64,000 nt of DNA, from contig NC_063264.1 of NCBI RefSeq assembly GCF_019578655.1, forward strand, positions 20,731,688-20,795,687, read 5' to 3'. A model generated the notes under the pieces. The model was not told the DNA's origin. It ran no database searches and saw only the letters and a program-made list of their open reading frames with translations. Position 1 is the stretch's first letter. Each line of letters opens with the position of its first letter. A program made the position numbers and the translations under genes. Source of the DNA: Ricinus communis (lineage: Eukaryota; Streptophyta; Magnoliopsida; Malpighiales; Euphorbiaceae). Positions 1 through 12,330 of the stretch are shown here, one piece after another.

Positions 1-1137
1 GTGCAGACATTCTATAGTGGCATGAATACGGCCACTAGACAAATGGTAGATGTAGCTGCAAGGGGAGCTATCAATAGCAAAACACCTGAGCAAGCCCAGG
101 ATTTTATAGAAGAGATGGCCACCAACACTTATTAGTGGCAAACTCCACGGGCTAAAAGTCCAAAGCCTGCTGTATATCGGGCTGAGGCAGATCCTACAGC
201 AGCCTTGGTGGCACAAGTAGAGCTACTTTCTAAAAAGATAGAACAAGTTCAGATGCCGGTCCAAGCAGCTCAGCCCGGATGTGAATTTTGTGGTGGACTG
301 CATTACATCGCCAATTGTGATGCGGAAGGTATGTTTGCATCTTCTATGCCTACTAATGTTTCTAACGTTGAGCATGCTGATTATGTAGGTAGGCAGCAGA
401 ATGATCCCTACAGCAGTACATACAACCCAGGGTGGAGGAATCATTCTAATTTTAGATGGAGGAATTCCAATAACCAAGGTCCACCAGGATATCAGAGGTT
501 GCATCAGCAACAACCTATGCATTCTGTTCCCCATCAACTAGGAGGTAGTCAAGAGAAGAAGCCTAGCTTGGAAGAGTTGATGACGAAGTTCATTGCAACT
601 TCAGAGAACAGATTTCAACAAACGGACACTGCCATTCGGAATCAACAAGCTTCAATTCAGAACTTGGAAAATCAAATTGGGCAGTTGTCTAGGGTGATGG
701 CTGAGAGGCAGCCGAGCACGCTTCCAAGTAACACAGAGTCTAATCCAAAGGAGCATGCCAAAGCAATTACTTTGAGATCAGATAAGGAACTTCCTAGTCC
801 ATCTATGCCTTTTACTGATGATGATTCTGATGTGCAGGTGGATGAGTCAAAAAAGGAAGACAAGCCTGAGGAGAAAGGAAAGGAAGCAATTGAAGAGAAG
901 GAGGATTCGAAGAAGATCCCCTTGAGGCCATACCAACCTCCCATTCCATATCCTGCAAAACTCAAACAGGATAAAGTTGATCAGCAATTCGGTAAGTTTT
1001 TAGATCCTTTTAAACAATTGCGGATTAACTTGCCTTTTGTTGAAGCTATTTTGCAGATGCCAAAGTATGCGAAGTTTTTAAAGGAGATTCTAAGCAACAA
1101 GAGGAAGTTAGAAGATTTGGGATTGGTGACCTTGAAT
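1..1137 (+). pseudogene. E1 gag C-terminal part and gag-protease linker
   Basis: Gag packages the RNA of the element into virus-like particles. The start lies outside the window. The first 130 bases match the end of the capsid region of E2 (TFYSG and KTPEQAQ motifs in both). A CCHC zinc knuckle of spacing C-x2-C-x3-H-x4-C lies at 280-318 and should bind nucleic acid. It is followed by an NPGWRNH motif, a glutamine-rich helical segment (about 560-700) with coiled-coil character, an acidic lysine-rich stretch, and the PYPAK...KFLD...INLPF linker typical of Athila-like elements (about 925-1085). One stop at 133-135 replaces the glutamine seen at the same place in E2. Confidence 0.85.
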
Positions 1138-1536
1138 GCAGAATGCTTAGTAGTGTTTCAGAGCAAGATTCTAGTCAAACAACGTGACCCAGGGAGTTTT
1201 ACTATACCTTGTTTGATTGGGGATAAATTGAAATTGCTGGGATTAGCTAATTTGGGAGCTAGCATCAATTTGATGCCTAGCTCATTGTTTGAGGAGTTAG
1301 GACTAAACACTTCTAAGCTAACTCCTACTAGGATGAGTATACAACTAGCAGACATAACTGTTAAGTACCCGAAAGGGATTATAGAGGATGTGCTAGTTAA
1401 AGTTGACAAATTTATATTTCATGTGGATTTTGTTGTCATGGATATGAATGGTGAGAGTGATGTTCCATTGATCCTAGGTAGACTATTTTTAACTACATCT
1501 GGAGCTTTGATAGATGTTAGTAGCGGAAAGCTGTAA
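1138..1536 (+). pseudogene. E1 aspartic protease, catalytic Asp changed to Asn
   Basis: Retropepsin-type protease that would cut the polyprotein. The context is A-x-LGASINLMP, followed by the flap region and the second conserved box ILGR-x-F near 1470-1490. The codon at 1249-1251 is AAT (Asn) where this family, and E2 in this window (DLGASINVMP), has the catalytic Asp. A single G-to-A change explains this and should abolish activity. The second box has Leu in place of the usual Pro. The frame ends at TAA 1534-1536 and continues in the same frame beyond it, so the stop is a secondary mutation. Confidence 0.82.
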
Positions 1537-2097
1537 CTTAGGGTAGATGATGAGAGCATTACGTTTGATTTGACTAAATCCTTAAGACACCTATATGAGC
1601 ACGATGGTACTGTGTGTTCGATTGATTTTATTGATGATATTGTGGAATCTCAATTGCAGGAAATGTTGATTGATGAAACTTTGCGAGTGGCAATGCAAGA
1701 AAATGAGGATAATTTGTCCAATGAACAAGTGTTGGAGCAGCTAGAGCACTTATTAGCTACTGATTTTAATGATGATAAGCCTGATGGTTTTGTTGATCTT
1801 GACAGGTCAAGAGCAAAGAAGCTGAAGCCTTCTTTGGAGGAGCCGCCCATTCTTGAGTTGAAAGAGTTGCCAATGCACTTAATGTATGCCTACTTAGATG
1901 AAGCAAAGCGCTTACCGATCATTATTTCCGCTCATCTCACACCTAAGGAGAGGGAGATGGTGCTATGTATTTTGAGAAGGTATGCAAAGGCATTTGCGTA
2001 TAAGACGGCTGACATACCAAGGATAAACCCGAGTTACTGCCTTCATAAGATTTTGATGGAGGATGAGTTCAAACCGGTGGTGCAGCCATAAAGGCGG
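1537..2097 (+). pseudogene. E1 linker between protease and RT
   Basis: Same reading frame as the protease. The stretch is acidic, with an LSNEQVLEQLEHLLA segment that has a counterpart in E3 (LSNEKVLEKLEFLLA), then a segment around YLDEAKRLPIIISAHL that is the usual run-up to RT in this lineage. The TAA at 2089-2091 sits just before the RT fingers. No catalytic function is known for this part. Its value here is as an alignment anchor: it shows that the reading frame of E3 joins gag directly to this linker. Confidence 0.75.
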
Positions 2098-2997
2098 TTG
2101 AACCCTCATATGAAGGAGGTGGTTAAAAAGGACATAATTAAACTTCTCGATGCAGGTTTAATTTATCCTATTTCTGACAGTTTTTGGGTGAGTCCTGTGC
2201 AGGTGGTTCCCAAGAAAGGGGGTATGACTGTGGTGAAAAATAAAAAGGAGGAGTTGATTCCTACACAAACGGTAATAGGCTTTCGGGTTTGCATAGACTA
2301 CCGACGCTTGAATGATGCAACCCGAAAGGACCATTTTCCCCTTCCTTTTATTGATCAAATGCTTGAGAGGCTTTCAGGCCATATGTATTATTATTTCCTT
2401 GACGGTTTTTCTGGTTACTTTCAGATTCCTATAGCACCAGAAGACCAAGAGAAGACGACATTCACTTGTCCTTATGGCACTTTTGCCTATAGGAGGATGC
2501 CGTTTACCTTGTGTAATGCGCCTGCGACCTTTCAGCGGTGTATGATGGCCATTTTCTATGACATGATAGAGGAGTCGATAGAGGTCTTCATGGATGACTT
2601 CTCTATATTCAGTAACTCTTTTTCCTATTGATTGCATAATTTGGAAAGGATGTTAGCTAGGTATGTTGAAGCTAACCTTGTGTTGAATTGGGAAGAATGT
2701 CATTTTATGGTCCAAGAGGGTATAGTGTTAGGACATAAAGTGTCACATGCAGGGATGGAAGTAGATAGAGCTAAAGTGGAAGTTATAAGTAAGCTACCTC
2801 CCCCTACTTCGGTTAGGGCTGTTAGAAGTTTCTTAGGGCATGCAGGGTTTTATAGAAGGTACATTAAGGACTTTTCTAAGATTGCTAGGCCTTTAACACA
2901 ATTGCTAGTAAAAGATGTGTCTTTTGTATTTGATGATGATTGTTTAGCAGCTTTTGAGTTATTAAAGGAAAAACTAACCACGGCTTTCATCATGATT
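2098..2997 (+). pseudogene. E1 reverse transcriptase
   Basis: RNA-dependent DNA polymerase domain. Conserved blocks are visible in order: SPVQVVPKKGG, FRVCIDYRRLND, the DGFSGYFQI box with its catalytic Asp, TFTCPYGTFAYRRMPF, LCNAPATFQRCM, and the active-site box FMDD at 2587-2598. After a stop at 2629-2631 the thumb region continues in frame (GHKVS, then FLGHAGFYRRYI near 2830-2870). FMDD rather than YVDD is common in the Athila-like branch. The motif residues look intact; the stops at both ends inactivate it. Confidence 0.9.
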
Positions 2998-3563
2998 TCT
3001 CCTGATTGGGAGCTGCCCTTTGAGCTTATGTGCGATGCTAGTGATTTTGCAGTTGGAGCTGTTTTAGGCCAGCGCAGGGAGAAGAAGTTCCAACCTATTT
3101 ACTACGCTAGCAAGACGCTTATGGATGCCCAAGAATACTATACCACCACAGAGAAGGAGCTCCTGGCTGTCGTGTTCGCCTTTGATAAATTTCGTTCTTA
3201 CCTTATGCTATCAAAGACAATCGTTTACACGGATCATTCTGCTTTAAGGTATTATTTTCAAAGCATGATTCTAAGCCTAGATTGATTCGTTGGGTTCTTT
3301 TATTACAGGAATTTGACTTTGAAATTAAGGACAAACGAGGAGCTGAAAATCTTGCAGCAGACCATCTTTCTCGATTGGAGAACCCGCACTTGGATGAGCT
3401 TAATGAGCAAGAGATCGATGACTTTTTTCCGGATGAGCACTTATGCTCAATGCAGGTAACTAATGCTATTCCTTGGTTTTCTGATTATGCTAATTATTTG
3501 GCTGCAAGGGTACTCCTAAAGGGTATGACGAGCCAACAAAAGAAGAAATTTTTGCTAACTTGA
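2998..3563 (+). pseudogene. E1 RNase H and connection to integrase
   Basis: RNase H degrades the RNA strand during reverse transcription. Its acidic residues are visible: Asp in CDAS (3034-3036), Glu in TEKELL and Asp in YTDHSAL (about 3232). The frame is lost near 3265 and continues in frame 3 from about 3282 ([14 protein letters not shown], then [12 protein letters not shown]), the conserved block between RNase H and integrase. It stops at about 3563, where another shift leads back toward frame 1. No catalytic residue is obviously missing; the frameshifts are what break it. Confidence 0.85.
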
Positions 3564-3573
3564 AGTACTACAT

Positions 3574-4230
3574 TTGGGACGACCCTTCTTGTTTAGGATT
3601 TGTGCAGATCAAATTATCAAGAGGTATGTATATGGAGAGGAAGTCATTCAAATTCTCAAGCATTGTCATGAGGGACCGGTTGGTGGACACCAAGCCGCAA
3701 ACCGTACTGCCAGGAAGGTTTTGGATGCTGGTTTTTATTGGCCGACTATCTTCCAGGATGCACGAGCATATGTCCAGGTTTATGATGCATGCCAACAGTC
3801 AGGTAACATTTCTGCCCGAGATGAAATGCCCCAACATAGTATACAAGTGTTGGAAATTTTTGATGTTTGGGGCATTAACTTTATGGGTCCTTTTCCTTCT
3901 TCATATGGATGCAAGTATATATTGGTTGTTGTTGAATATTTTTCTAAATGGCCTGAGGCACAAGCCTTGCCTACTAATGATGCTAGGATAGTTGTGAGGT
4001 TCCTTAAGAAACTATTTTCTAGGTTTGGAACACCTCGAGCGTTAATTAGTGATAGGGGAACCCATTTTTGTAATTCTCAACTTTAGAAAGTGCTTAAAAG
4101 ATATAGAGTATCTCAACGATTCTCCATGGCTTATCACCCACAAACGAGTGGGAAGTAGAGGTTACTAATAGGGGGCTTAAGCACATTTTAGAGAAGACTG
4201 TGCTTCCTAAGTTTATTAAATTTCACAACT
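3574..4230 (+). pseudogene. E1 integrase, zinc finger and DDE triad damaged, truncated
   Basis: Integrase inserts the cDNA into the host genome. The N-terminal HHCC finger is recognisable (H-x6-H near 3667-3690), but the first Cys of the CxxC pair is Tyr (TAT, 3781-3783). In the core, the first acidic residue of the triad is Asn (AAC, 3877-3879, context WGINFMGPF where the family has Asp). The second Asp is present (4051-4053), and the Glu is still readable in another frame at 4158-4160. A TAG lies at 4084-4086 and a frameshift near 4155. Homology ends near 4230, so the C-terminal part is missing. Confidence 0.85.
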
Positions 4231-4591
4231 TGATGTCACCAATTCAACTCCCCTTCTTAGTTCCAAGGAACAACAAAAATTATAAATGCATACTTCTAAA
4301 GATGCCATTTTAGGCAAACTGAGCTCATCTCAGGACTCATCAGCAGCACAGATCAGTAGAAACATCAAGCTCGTATCAAAATAACTAAAATGACAAGAAG
4401 ACTGAGTTCCTATACTTAGCAAAAATTCTCATTCAGGTATGAAAAGTTATCATATTTTAAATAAGGGTCAAGTTCTTATTCATTTATAAAAGCTCATTTC
4501 TGTCCTTAATGTTACCGAGTTAGTATATTTAGCAAAAAAGGAAAAAAACTATGAAAAAGGTGAAAAGGTCAATTCAGAATAAAGAAAAAGG
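4231..4591. other. unassigned junction between E1 and the satellite
   Basis: About 360 bases, AT-rich, with no convincing coding frame. It matches neither the integrase C-terminus nor the 39-bp satellite, nor any LTR in this window by eye. The last 90 bases are A/G-rich. It marks a break point: E1 was truncated here before, or when, the satellite came to lie next to it. Confidence 0.5.
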
Positions 4592-4593
4592 TG

Positions 4594-6090
4594 TATGTTT
4601 GTCAATATTATAAAACAACCCCGTAAGATGGGTTTATTTGTCAATATTAGCAAACAAGCCCAAAAAAGTGGTATATTTTTTAATATGAGAAAACAACCTC
4701 GTAAGAGGGCTATATTTGTCACCCGTAAGAGGGTTATATCTGTCAATCTGAGTAAACAATCCCATAACAGTGGTATATTTTTTAATATGAGAAAATTACC
4801 TCGTAAGAGGAGTATATTTGTCAGTATTAGAAAACAATCTCAAAAAAGTGGTATATTTGTCAACATGAGAATACAACCCAGTTAGAGGGGTATATTTGAC
4901 AATAAGAGAAAATAACCCCGTAAGAGGGGTATATTTGTCAATAAGAGAAAACAACCCCGTAAGAGTGGTACGTTTGTCAATAAGAGAAAACAACCCCGTA
5001 AGAGGGGTATATTTGTCAATATTAGAAAACAACCCCGTAAGAGGGGTATATTTGTCGATATTAGAAAACAACCCCGTAAGAGGGGTATATTTATCAATAT
5101 GAGAAAAGAACCCCGCAAGAGGGGTACATTTGTCAATATTATAAAACAATCACGTAAGAGGGGTAGATTTGTCAATATTAGAAAACAAGCCCAAAAAAGT
5201 GTTATATTTTTTAATATGAGAAAACAACCCCGTAAGAGGAATATATTTGTCACTCGTAAGAGGGGTATATTTGTCAATATGAGTGAACAACCCCGTAAGA
5301 GGTGTATATTTGTCAATCTTAGAAAACCACCTCGTAAGAGGTGTATATTTGTCAAGATTAGAAAAGAACCCTGCAAGAGAGGTACATTTGTCATCATTAG
5401 AAACCAACCCCGTAAGAGGCGTGTATTTGTCAATATTAGAAAACAGCCCCCAAAAAGTGGTATATTTGTCAATATGAAAAAACAACCCAGTCAAAGGGGT
5501 ATATTTGTCAATAAGAGAAAACAACCCCGTAAGAGGGGTATATTTGTCAATATTAGAAAACAACCCCAAAAAAGTGGTATATTAGAAAACAACCCCGTAA
5601 GAGGGGTATATGTGTCAATATGAGAAAACATCCCCGTAAGAAGGGTATGTTTGTCAATATTATAAAACAACCCCGTAAGATGGGTTTATTTGTCAATATT
5701 AGCAAATAAGCCCAAAAAAGTGGTATATTTTTTAATATGAGAAAACAACCCCGTAAGAGGGCTATATTTGTCACCCGTAAGAGGGTTATATCTGTCAATC
5801 TGAGTAAACAATCCCGTAAAAGTGGTATATTTTTTAATATGAGAAAATTACCCCGTAAGAGGAGTATATTTGTCAGTATTAGAAAACAATCTCAAAAAAG
5901 TGGTATATTTGTCAACATGAGAATACAACCCAGTTAGAGGGGTATATTTGACAATAAGAGAAAATAACCCCGTAAGAGGGGTATATTTGTCAATAAGAGA
6001 AAACAACCCCGTAAGAGTGGTACGTTTGTCAATAAGAGAAAACAACCCCGTAAGAGGGGTATATTTGTCAATATTAGAAAACAACCCCAA
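4594..6090 (+). repeat. tandem duplication of at least 440 bp at 1052-bp offset
   Basis: The monomer series starting at 4594 recurs almost unchanged from 5646. It includes private variants such as AAGATGGGTTTATTTGTC, the 24-bp marker unit, GAGAATACAACCCAG and a unit reading TATATTTGACAATAAG. The copy extends to about 5040 and 6090 respectively. This is a block-level amplification at the left edge of the array, where arrays are normally most diverged. Confidence 0.8.
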
Positions 6091-9000
6091 AAAAGTGGTA
6101 TATTTTTTAATATAGGAAAACAACCCCGTAAGATGAGCATATTTGTCACCCGTAAGAGGGGTATATCTGTCAATATGAGTAAACAGCCCCGTAACAGTGG
6201 TATAGTTTTTAATATGAGAAAACAACCCCGTAAGCGGAGAATATTTGTCAATATTAGAAAACAATCTCAAAAAAGTGGTATATTTGTCAATATGAGAAAA
6301 CAACCCAGTCAGAGGGGTATATTTGTCAGTAAGAGAAAACAACCCCGTAAGAGCGGTATTTTGTCATTATGAGAAAGTAACCCCATAGGAGGGGTATATT
6401 TGTCAATATCAGAAAGCAACCCCGTAAGAGAGGTATATTTGTCAATATTAGAAACAACCCCAAAAAAGTGGAATATTTGAAAACAACCCCGTAAGAGGGG
6501 TATATTTGTCAATATTAGAAACAACCCCAAAAAAGTGGTATATTAGAAAACAACCCCGTAAGAGGGGTATATTTGTCAATATCAGAAAATAACCCCGTTA
6601 GAGGGGTATATTTGTCAATATGAGAAAAAACCCCAAAAGAGGGGTACATTTGTCAAAATAAGAAAACAACCACGTAAGAGGGGTATATGTGTCAATATGA
6701 GAAAAAAACCCCGAAAGAAGGGTATATTTGTCAATATTATAAAACAACAACGCAAGACGGGTATATTTGTCAATATTAGAAAACAAGCCCAAAAAAGTGG
6801 TATATTTTTTCATATGAGAAAACAACCATGTAAGAGGAGTATATTTGTCAACTTTAGAAAACAATCCCAAAAAAGTGGTATATTTGTCAACATGAGAAAA
6901 CAACCCAGTCAGAGGGGTATATTTGTCAATAAGAGAAGACAACCCCGTAAGAGGAGTACATTTGACAATATTAGAAAACAACCACAAAAAAATGGTAAAT
7001 TTGTCAATATTAGAAAATAACCCCGTAAGAGGGGTATATTTGTCATATTAGAAAACAAGCCAAAAAATGGTATATTTTTTAATATGAGAAAACAACCCCA
7101 TAAGAGGAGTATATTTGTCACCCGTAAGAGTGGTATATTTGTCAATATTAGAAAACAAGCCAAAAAAATGGTATATTTTTTAATATGAGAAAACAACCCC
7201 GTAAGAGAAGTATATTTGTCAATATTAGAAAACAATCTCAAAAAAGTGGTATACTTGTTAATATTAGAAAACAACCCAGTCAGAGGGGTATATTTGTCAG
7301 TAAGAGAAAACAACTCCGTATGAGGGGTATATTTGTCAATATTAGAAAATAATCCCAAAAAAGTGGCATATTTGTCAATAAGAGAAAACAACCCCGTAAG
7401 AGGGGTATATTTTGTCAATATTAGAAAACAACCCCAAAAAAATGGTATATTAGAAAACACCCCCGTAAGAGGGGTATATTTGTCAATATTAGAAAACCAC
7501 CCCGTAAGAGAGGTATATTTGTCAATATGAGAAAAGAATCCCGCAAGAGGGGTACATTTGTCAATATTAGAAAAGAACCCCGTAAGAGGAGACTATTTGT
7601 CAGTATTAGAAAATAATCTCAAAAAAGTGGTATATTTGTCAAAATGAGAAAACAACCTAGTGAGAGTGGTATATTTGTTAGTAAGAGAAAACAACCCCGT
7701 AAGAGGGGTATATTTGTCAATATTAGAAAACAACCCCAAAAAAGTGGCATATTTGTCAATAAGAGAAAACAACTCCAAAAAAGTGGTATATTTGTCAATA
7801 TTAGAAAATAACCCCAAAAAAGTGGTGTATTAGAAAACAACCCCGTAAGAGGGGTATATTTGTCAATATGAGAAAAGAACACCGCAAGAGGGGTACATTT
7901 GTCAATATTAGAAAACAACCCCGTAAGAGGCGTATATGTGTCAATATGAGAAAACAACCCCGTAAAAAAGGTATATTTGTCAATATTAGAAAACAATCTC
8001 AAAAAAGTGGTATATTTGTCAACATGAGAAAACAACCCAGTCAGAGGGGTATATTTATCAATATGTGAAAAGAACCCCGCAAGAGGGGTATATTTGTCAA
8101 TATTAGAAAACAAGCCCAAAAAAGTGGTATATTATTTAATATGAGAAAACAACCCCGTAAATATTTGTCACCCTTAAGAGGGTTATATCTGTCAATATGA
8201 GTAAGCAACCCCGTAAGAATGGTATATTTTTTAATATGAGAAAACAACCCCGTAAGAGGAGTATATTTGTCAGTATTAGAAAACAATCTCAAAAAAATGG
8301 TATATTTGTCAATATGAGAAAACAACCCAGTCAGAGGGGTATATTTGTCAGTAAGAGAAAACAACCCCGTAAGAGGGGTATATTTGTCAGTAAGAGAAAA
8401 CAACCCCGTAAGAGGGGAATATTTGTTAATATTAGAAAACAACCCCAAAAAAGTGGTATATTTGTCAATATGAAAAAACAACCCAGTCAGAGGGGTATAT
8501 TTGTCAATAAGAGAAAACAACCCCGTAAGAGGGGTATATTTGTCAATATTAGAAAATAACCCCAAAAAAGTGGTATATTAGAAAACAACCCCGTAAGAGG
8601 AGTATATTTGTCAATATTAGAAAACAACCCCGTAAAAGGATTTTGTCAATATGAGAAAAGAACCCCGCAAGAGGGGTACATTTGTCAATATTATAAAACA
8701 ACCCCGTAGGAGGGGTATATGTGTCAATATTAGAAAACAACCCTGTAAGAAGGGTATATTTGTGAGGATTATAAAACAACCCCGTAAGAGGGATATATTT
8801 GTCAATATTAGAAAACAAGCCCAAAAAAGTGGTATATTATTTAATATGAGAAAACAACCCCGTAAGAGGAGTACATTTGTCACCCTTAAGAGGGTTATAT
8901 CTGTCAATATGAGTAAGCAACCCCGTAAGAATGGTATATTTTTTAATATGAGAAAACAACCCCGTAAGAGGAGTATATTTGTTAGTATTTGAAAACAATC

Positions 9001-12000
9001 TCAAAAAAATGGTATATTTGTCAATATGAGAAAACAACCCAGTCAGAGGGGTATATTTGTCAGTAAGAGAAAACAACCCCGTAAGAGGGGTATATTTGTC
9101 TATATTAGAAAACAACCCCAAAAAAGTGGTATATTTGTCAATATAAAAAAACAACCCAGTCAGAGGGGTATATTTGTCAATAAGAGAAAACAACCCCGTA
9201 AGAGGGGTATATTTGTCAATATTAGAAAATAACCCCAAAAAAGTGGTATATTAGAAAATAACCCCATAAGAGGAGTATATTTGTCAATATTAGAAAACAA
9301 CCCCATAAGAGGATTTTGTCAATATGAGAAAAGGACCCCGCAAGAGGGGTATATGTGTCAATATGAGAAAACAACCCTATAAGAAGGGTATATTTGTCAG
9401 GATTATAAAACAACCCCGTAAGAGGGATATATTGGTCAATATTAGAAAACAAGCCTAAAAAAGTGGTATATTATTTAATATGAGAAAACAACCCCGTAAA
9501 AGGAGTACATTTGTCACCCTTAAGAGGGTTATATCTGTCAATATGAGTAAGCAACCCCGTAAGAATGGTATATTTTTTAATTTGAGAAAACAACCCCGTA
9601 AGACGAGGATATTTGTCAGTATTAGAAAACAATCTCAAAAAAATGGTATATTTGTCAATATGAGAAAACAACGCAGTGAGAGGGGTATATTTGTCAGTAA
9701 GAGAAAACAACCCCGTAAGAGGGGTATATTTATCAATATTAGAAAATAACCCCAAAAAAGTGGTATATTTGTCAATATGAAAAAACAACCCAGTCAGAGG
9801 GGTATATTTGTCTATAAGAGAAAACAACAACTTAAGAGGGGTATATTTGTCAATATTAGAAAATAACCCCCAAAAAGAGGTATATTAGAAAACAACCCCA
9901 TAAGAGGGGTATATTTGTCAATATTAGAAAACAACCCCCAAAAAGTGGTATATTTGTCAATATGAATAAACAACCCAGTTAGAGGGGTATATTTGTCAAT
10001 AAGAGAAAACAACCCCGTAAGAGGGGTATATTTGTCAATATTAGAAAACAACCCCAAAAAAGTGGTATATTAGAAAACAACCCCGTAAGAGGGGTATATT
10101 TGTCAATATTAGAAAACAACCCCGTAACAGGAGAATATTTATCAACACTAGAAAACAACCCCGCAAGAGGGGTACATTTGTCAATATTATAAAACAACCT
10201 TGTAAGAGGAGTATATTTGTCAATATTAGAAAACAAGCCCAAAGAAGCGGTATATTTTTTAATATGAGAAAACAACCCCGTAAGAGGAATATATTTGTCA
10301 CTCGTAAGAGGGGTATATCTATCAATATGAGTAATCAACCCCGTAAGACTGGTATATTTTTTAATATGAGAAAACAACCCCGTAAGAGTAGTATATTTGT
10401 CAATATTAGAAAACGATCTCAAAAAAGTGGTATATTTGTCAATATGAGAAAACAACCCAGTCAGAGGGATGTAATTGTTAGTAAGAGAAAACAAACCCGT
10501 AAGAGGGGTATATTTGTCAATATTAGAAAACAACCCAAAAAAAGTGGTATATTTGTCAATAAGAGAAAACAACACCATAGGAGGGGTATATTTGATAATA
10601 TTAGAAAACAACCACAAAAAAGTGGTATATTTATATATATTAGAAAACAACCCCGTAATAGGGGTATATTTGTCAATATTAGAAAACAATTCCAAAAAAG
10701 TGGTATATTCTTTAACATGAGAAAAGAACCATGTAAAGGAGTATATTTGTCAATATTAGAAAACAACCCCGTAAGACGGGTATATTTGTCAATATGAGTA
10801 AACAACCCCGTAAGAGAGGTATATTTGTAAATATTAGAAATAACCACGTAAGAGGGGTACATTTGTCAATATTGGAAAAAAACCCCGTAAGAGGGGTATA
10901 TTTATCAATATGAGTAAACAAACCCGTAAGTGGGGTATATTTGTGCATATTAGACATAACCCCATAAGAGGGTTAAATTTGTCAAGATCAGAAAACAACC
11001 CCGTAAGAGGGCTAAATTTGTCAAGATTAGAAAACAGCCCCATAAGAAGGCTAAATGTGTTAATGTGAGAAAACAGCCCCGTAAGAGGGGTATATTTGTC
11101 AATATTAGAAAACAGGCCCAAAAAGGTGGTATATTTTTTAATATGAGAAAACAACCCCGTAAGAGGAGTATATTTGTCACCCGTAAGTGGGGTATATCTG
11201 TCAATATGAGTAAACAACCCCGTAAGAGTGGTATATTTTTTAATATGAGAAAACAACCATGTAAGAGGAGTATATTTGTCAGTATTAGAAAACAATTTCA
11301 AAAAAATGGTATATTTGTCAATATGAGAAAACAACCCAGTCAGAGGGGTATATTGGTGAGTAAGAGAAAACAACCCTGTAAGAGGGGTATATTTGTCAAT
11401 ATTAGAAAATAACCACAAAAAAGTGGTATATTTGTCAATATGAAAAAACAACACAGTCAGAGGGGTATATTTATCAATAAGAGAAAACAACCCCGTAAGA
11501 GGGGTATATTTGTCAATATTAGAAAATAACGCCAAAAAAGTGGTATATTAGAAAATAACCCCGTAAGAGGGGTATATTTGTTAATATTAGAAAACAACCC
11601 CAAAAAAGTGGTATATTTATCAATATGAAAAAACAACCCTGTGAGAGGGGTATATTTGTCAATAAGAGAAAACAACCCTGTAACAGGGGTATATTTGTCA
11701 ATATTAGAAAACAACCCTAAAAAAGTGGTATATTTGTCAATATGAAAAAACAACCCTGTGAGAGGGGTATATTTGTCAATAAGAGAAACCAACCCCGTAA
11801 GAGGGGTATATTTGTCAATATTAGAAACAACCCCAGAAAAGTGGTATATTAGAAAACAACCCTGTAAGAGGGGTATATTTGTCGATATTAGAAAACAACC
11901 CCGTAAGAGGGGTATATTCGTCAATATGAGAAAACAACCCCGTAAGAAGGGTATATTTGTCAATATTAGAAGACAACCCCGTAAGAGGGGTATATTTGTC

Positions 12001-12330
12001 AATATTAGAAAACTAGCGCAAAAAAATGGTATATTTTTTAATATGAGAAAACAACCCCGTAAGAGGAGTGTATTTGTCACCCGTAAGAGAGGTATATCTG
12101 TCAATATGAGTAAACAACCCCGTAAGAGTGGTATATTTTTTAATATGTGAAAATAACCCCGTAAGAGTAGTATATTTGTGAATATTAGAAAACAATCCCA
12201 AAAAAGTGGTATATTTGTCAACATGAGAAAACAACCCAGTTAGAGGGGTATATCTGTCAATAGGAGAAAACAACCCCGTAAGTGGGGTATATTTGACAAT
12301 ATTAGAAAACAACGACAAAAAATTGGTATA

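Larger units (their letters stand above)
1..4230 (+). pseudogene. E1: Athila-like Ty3/gypsy gag-pol fragment, decayed
   Basis: One retrotransposon polyprotein, read mainly in frame 1, enters from the left edge and breaks off inside integrase near 4230. The domain order gag, protease, RT, RNase H, integrase is that of Ty3/gypsy; the FMDD form of the RT box, the protease context and the gag-protease linker point to the Athila-like branch, and no chromodomain is seen. In-frame stops lie at 133-135, 1534-1536, 2089-2091, 2629-2631 and 4084-4086. Frame changes occur near 3265, 3565-3590 and 4155. Several stops fit C-to-T changes of glutamine codons when compared with E2. No LTR, PBS or polypurine tract of this copy lies in the window. 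It is dead and old; the lineage call is a family-level inference. Confidence 0.9.

Noticed and set aside
223..1409. Minus-strand ORFs across E1 gag and protease
   Set aside because: They are shadows of the + strand polyprotein frame, which matches known retrotransposon domains.
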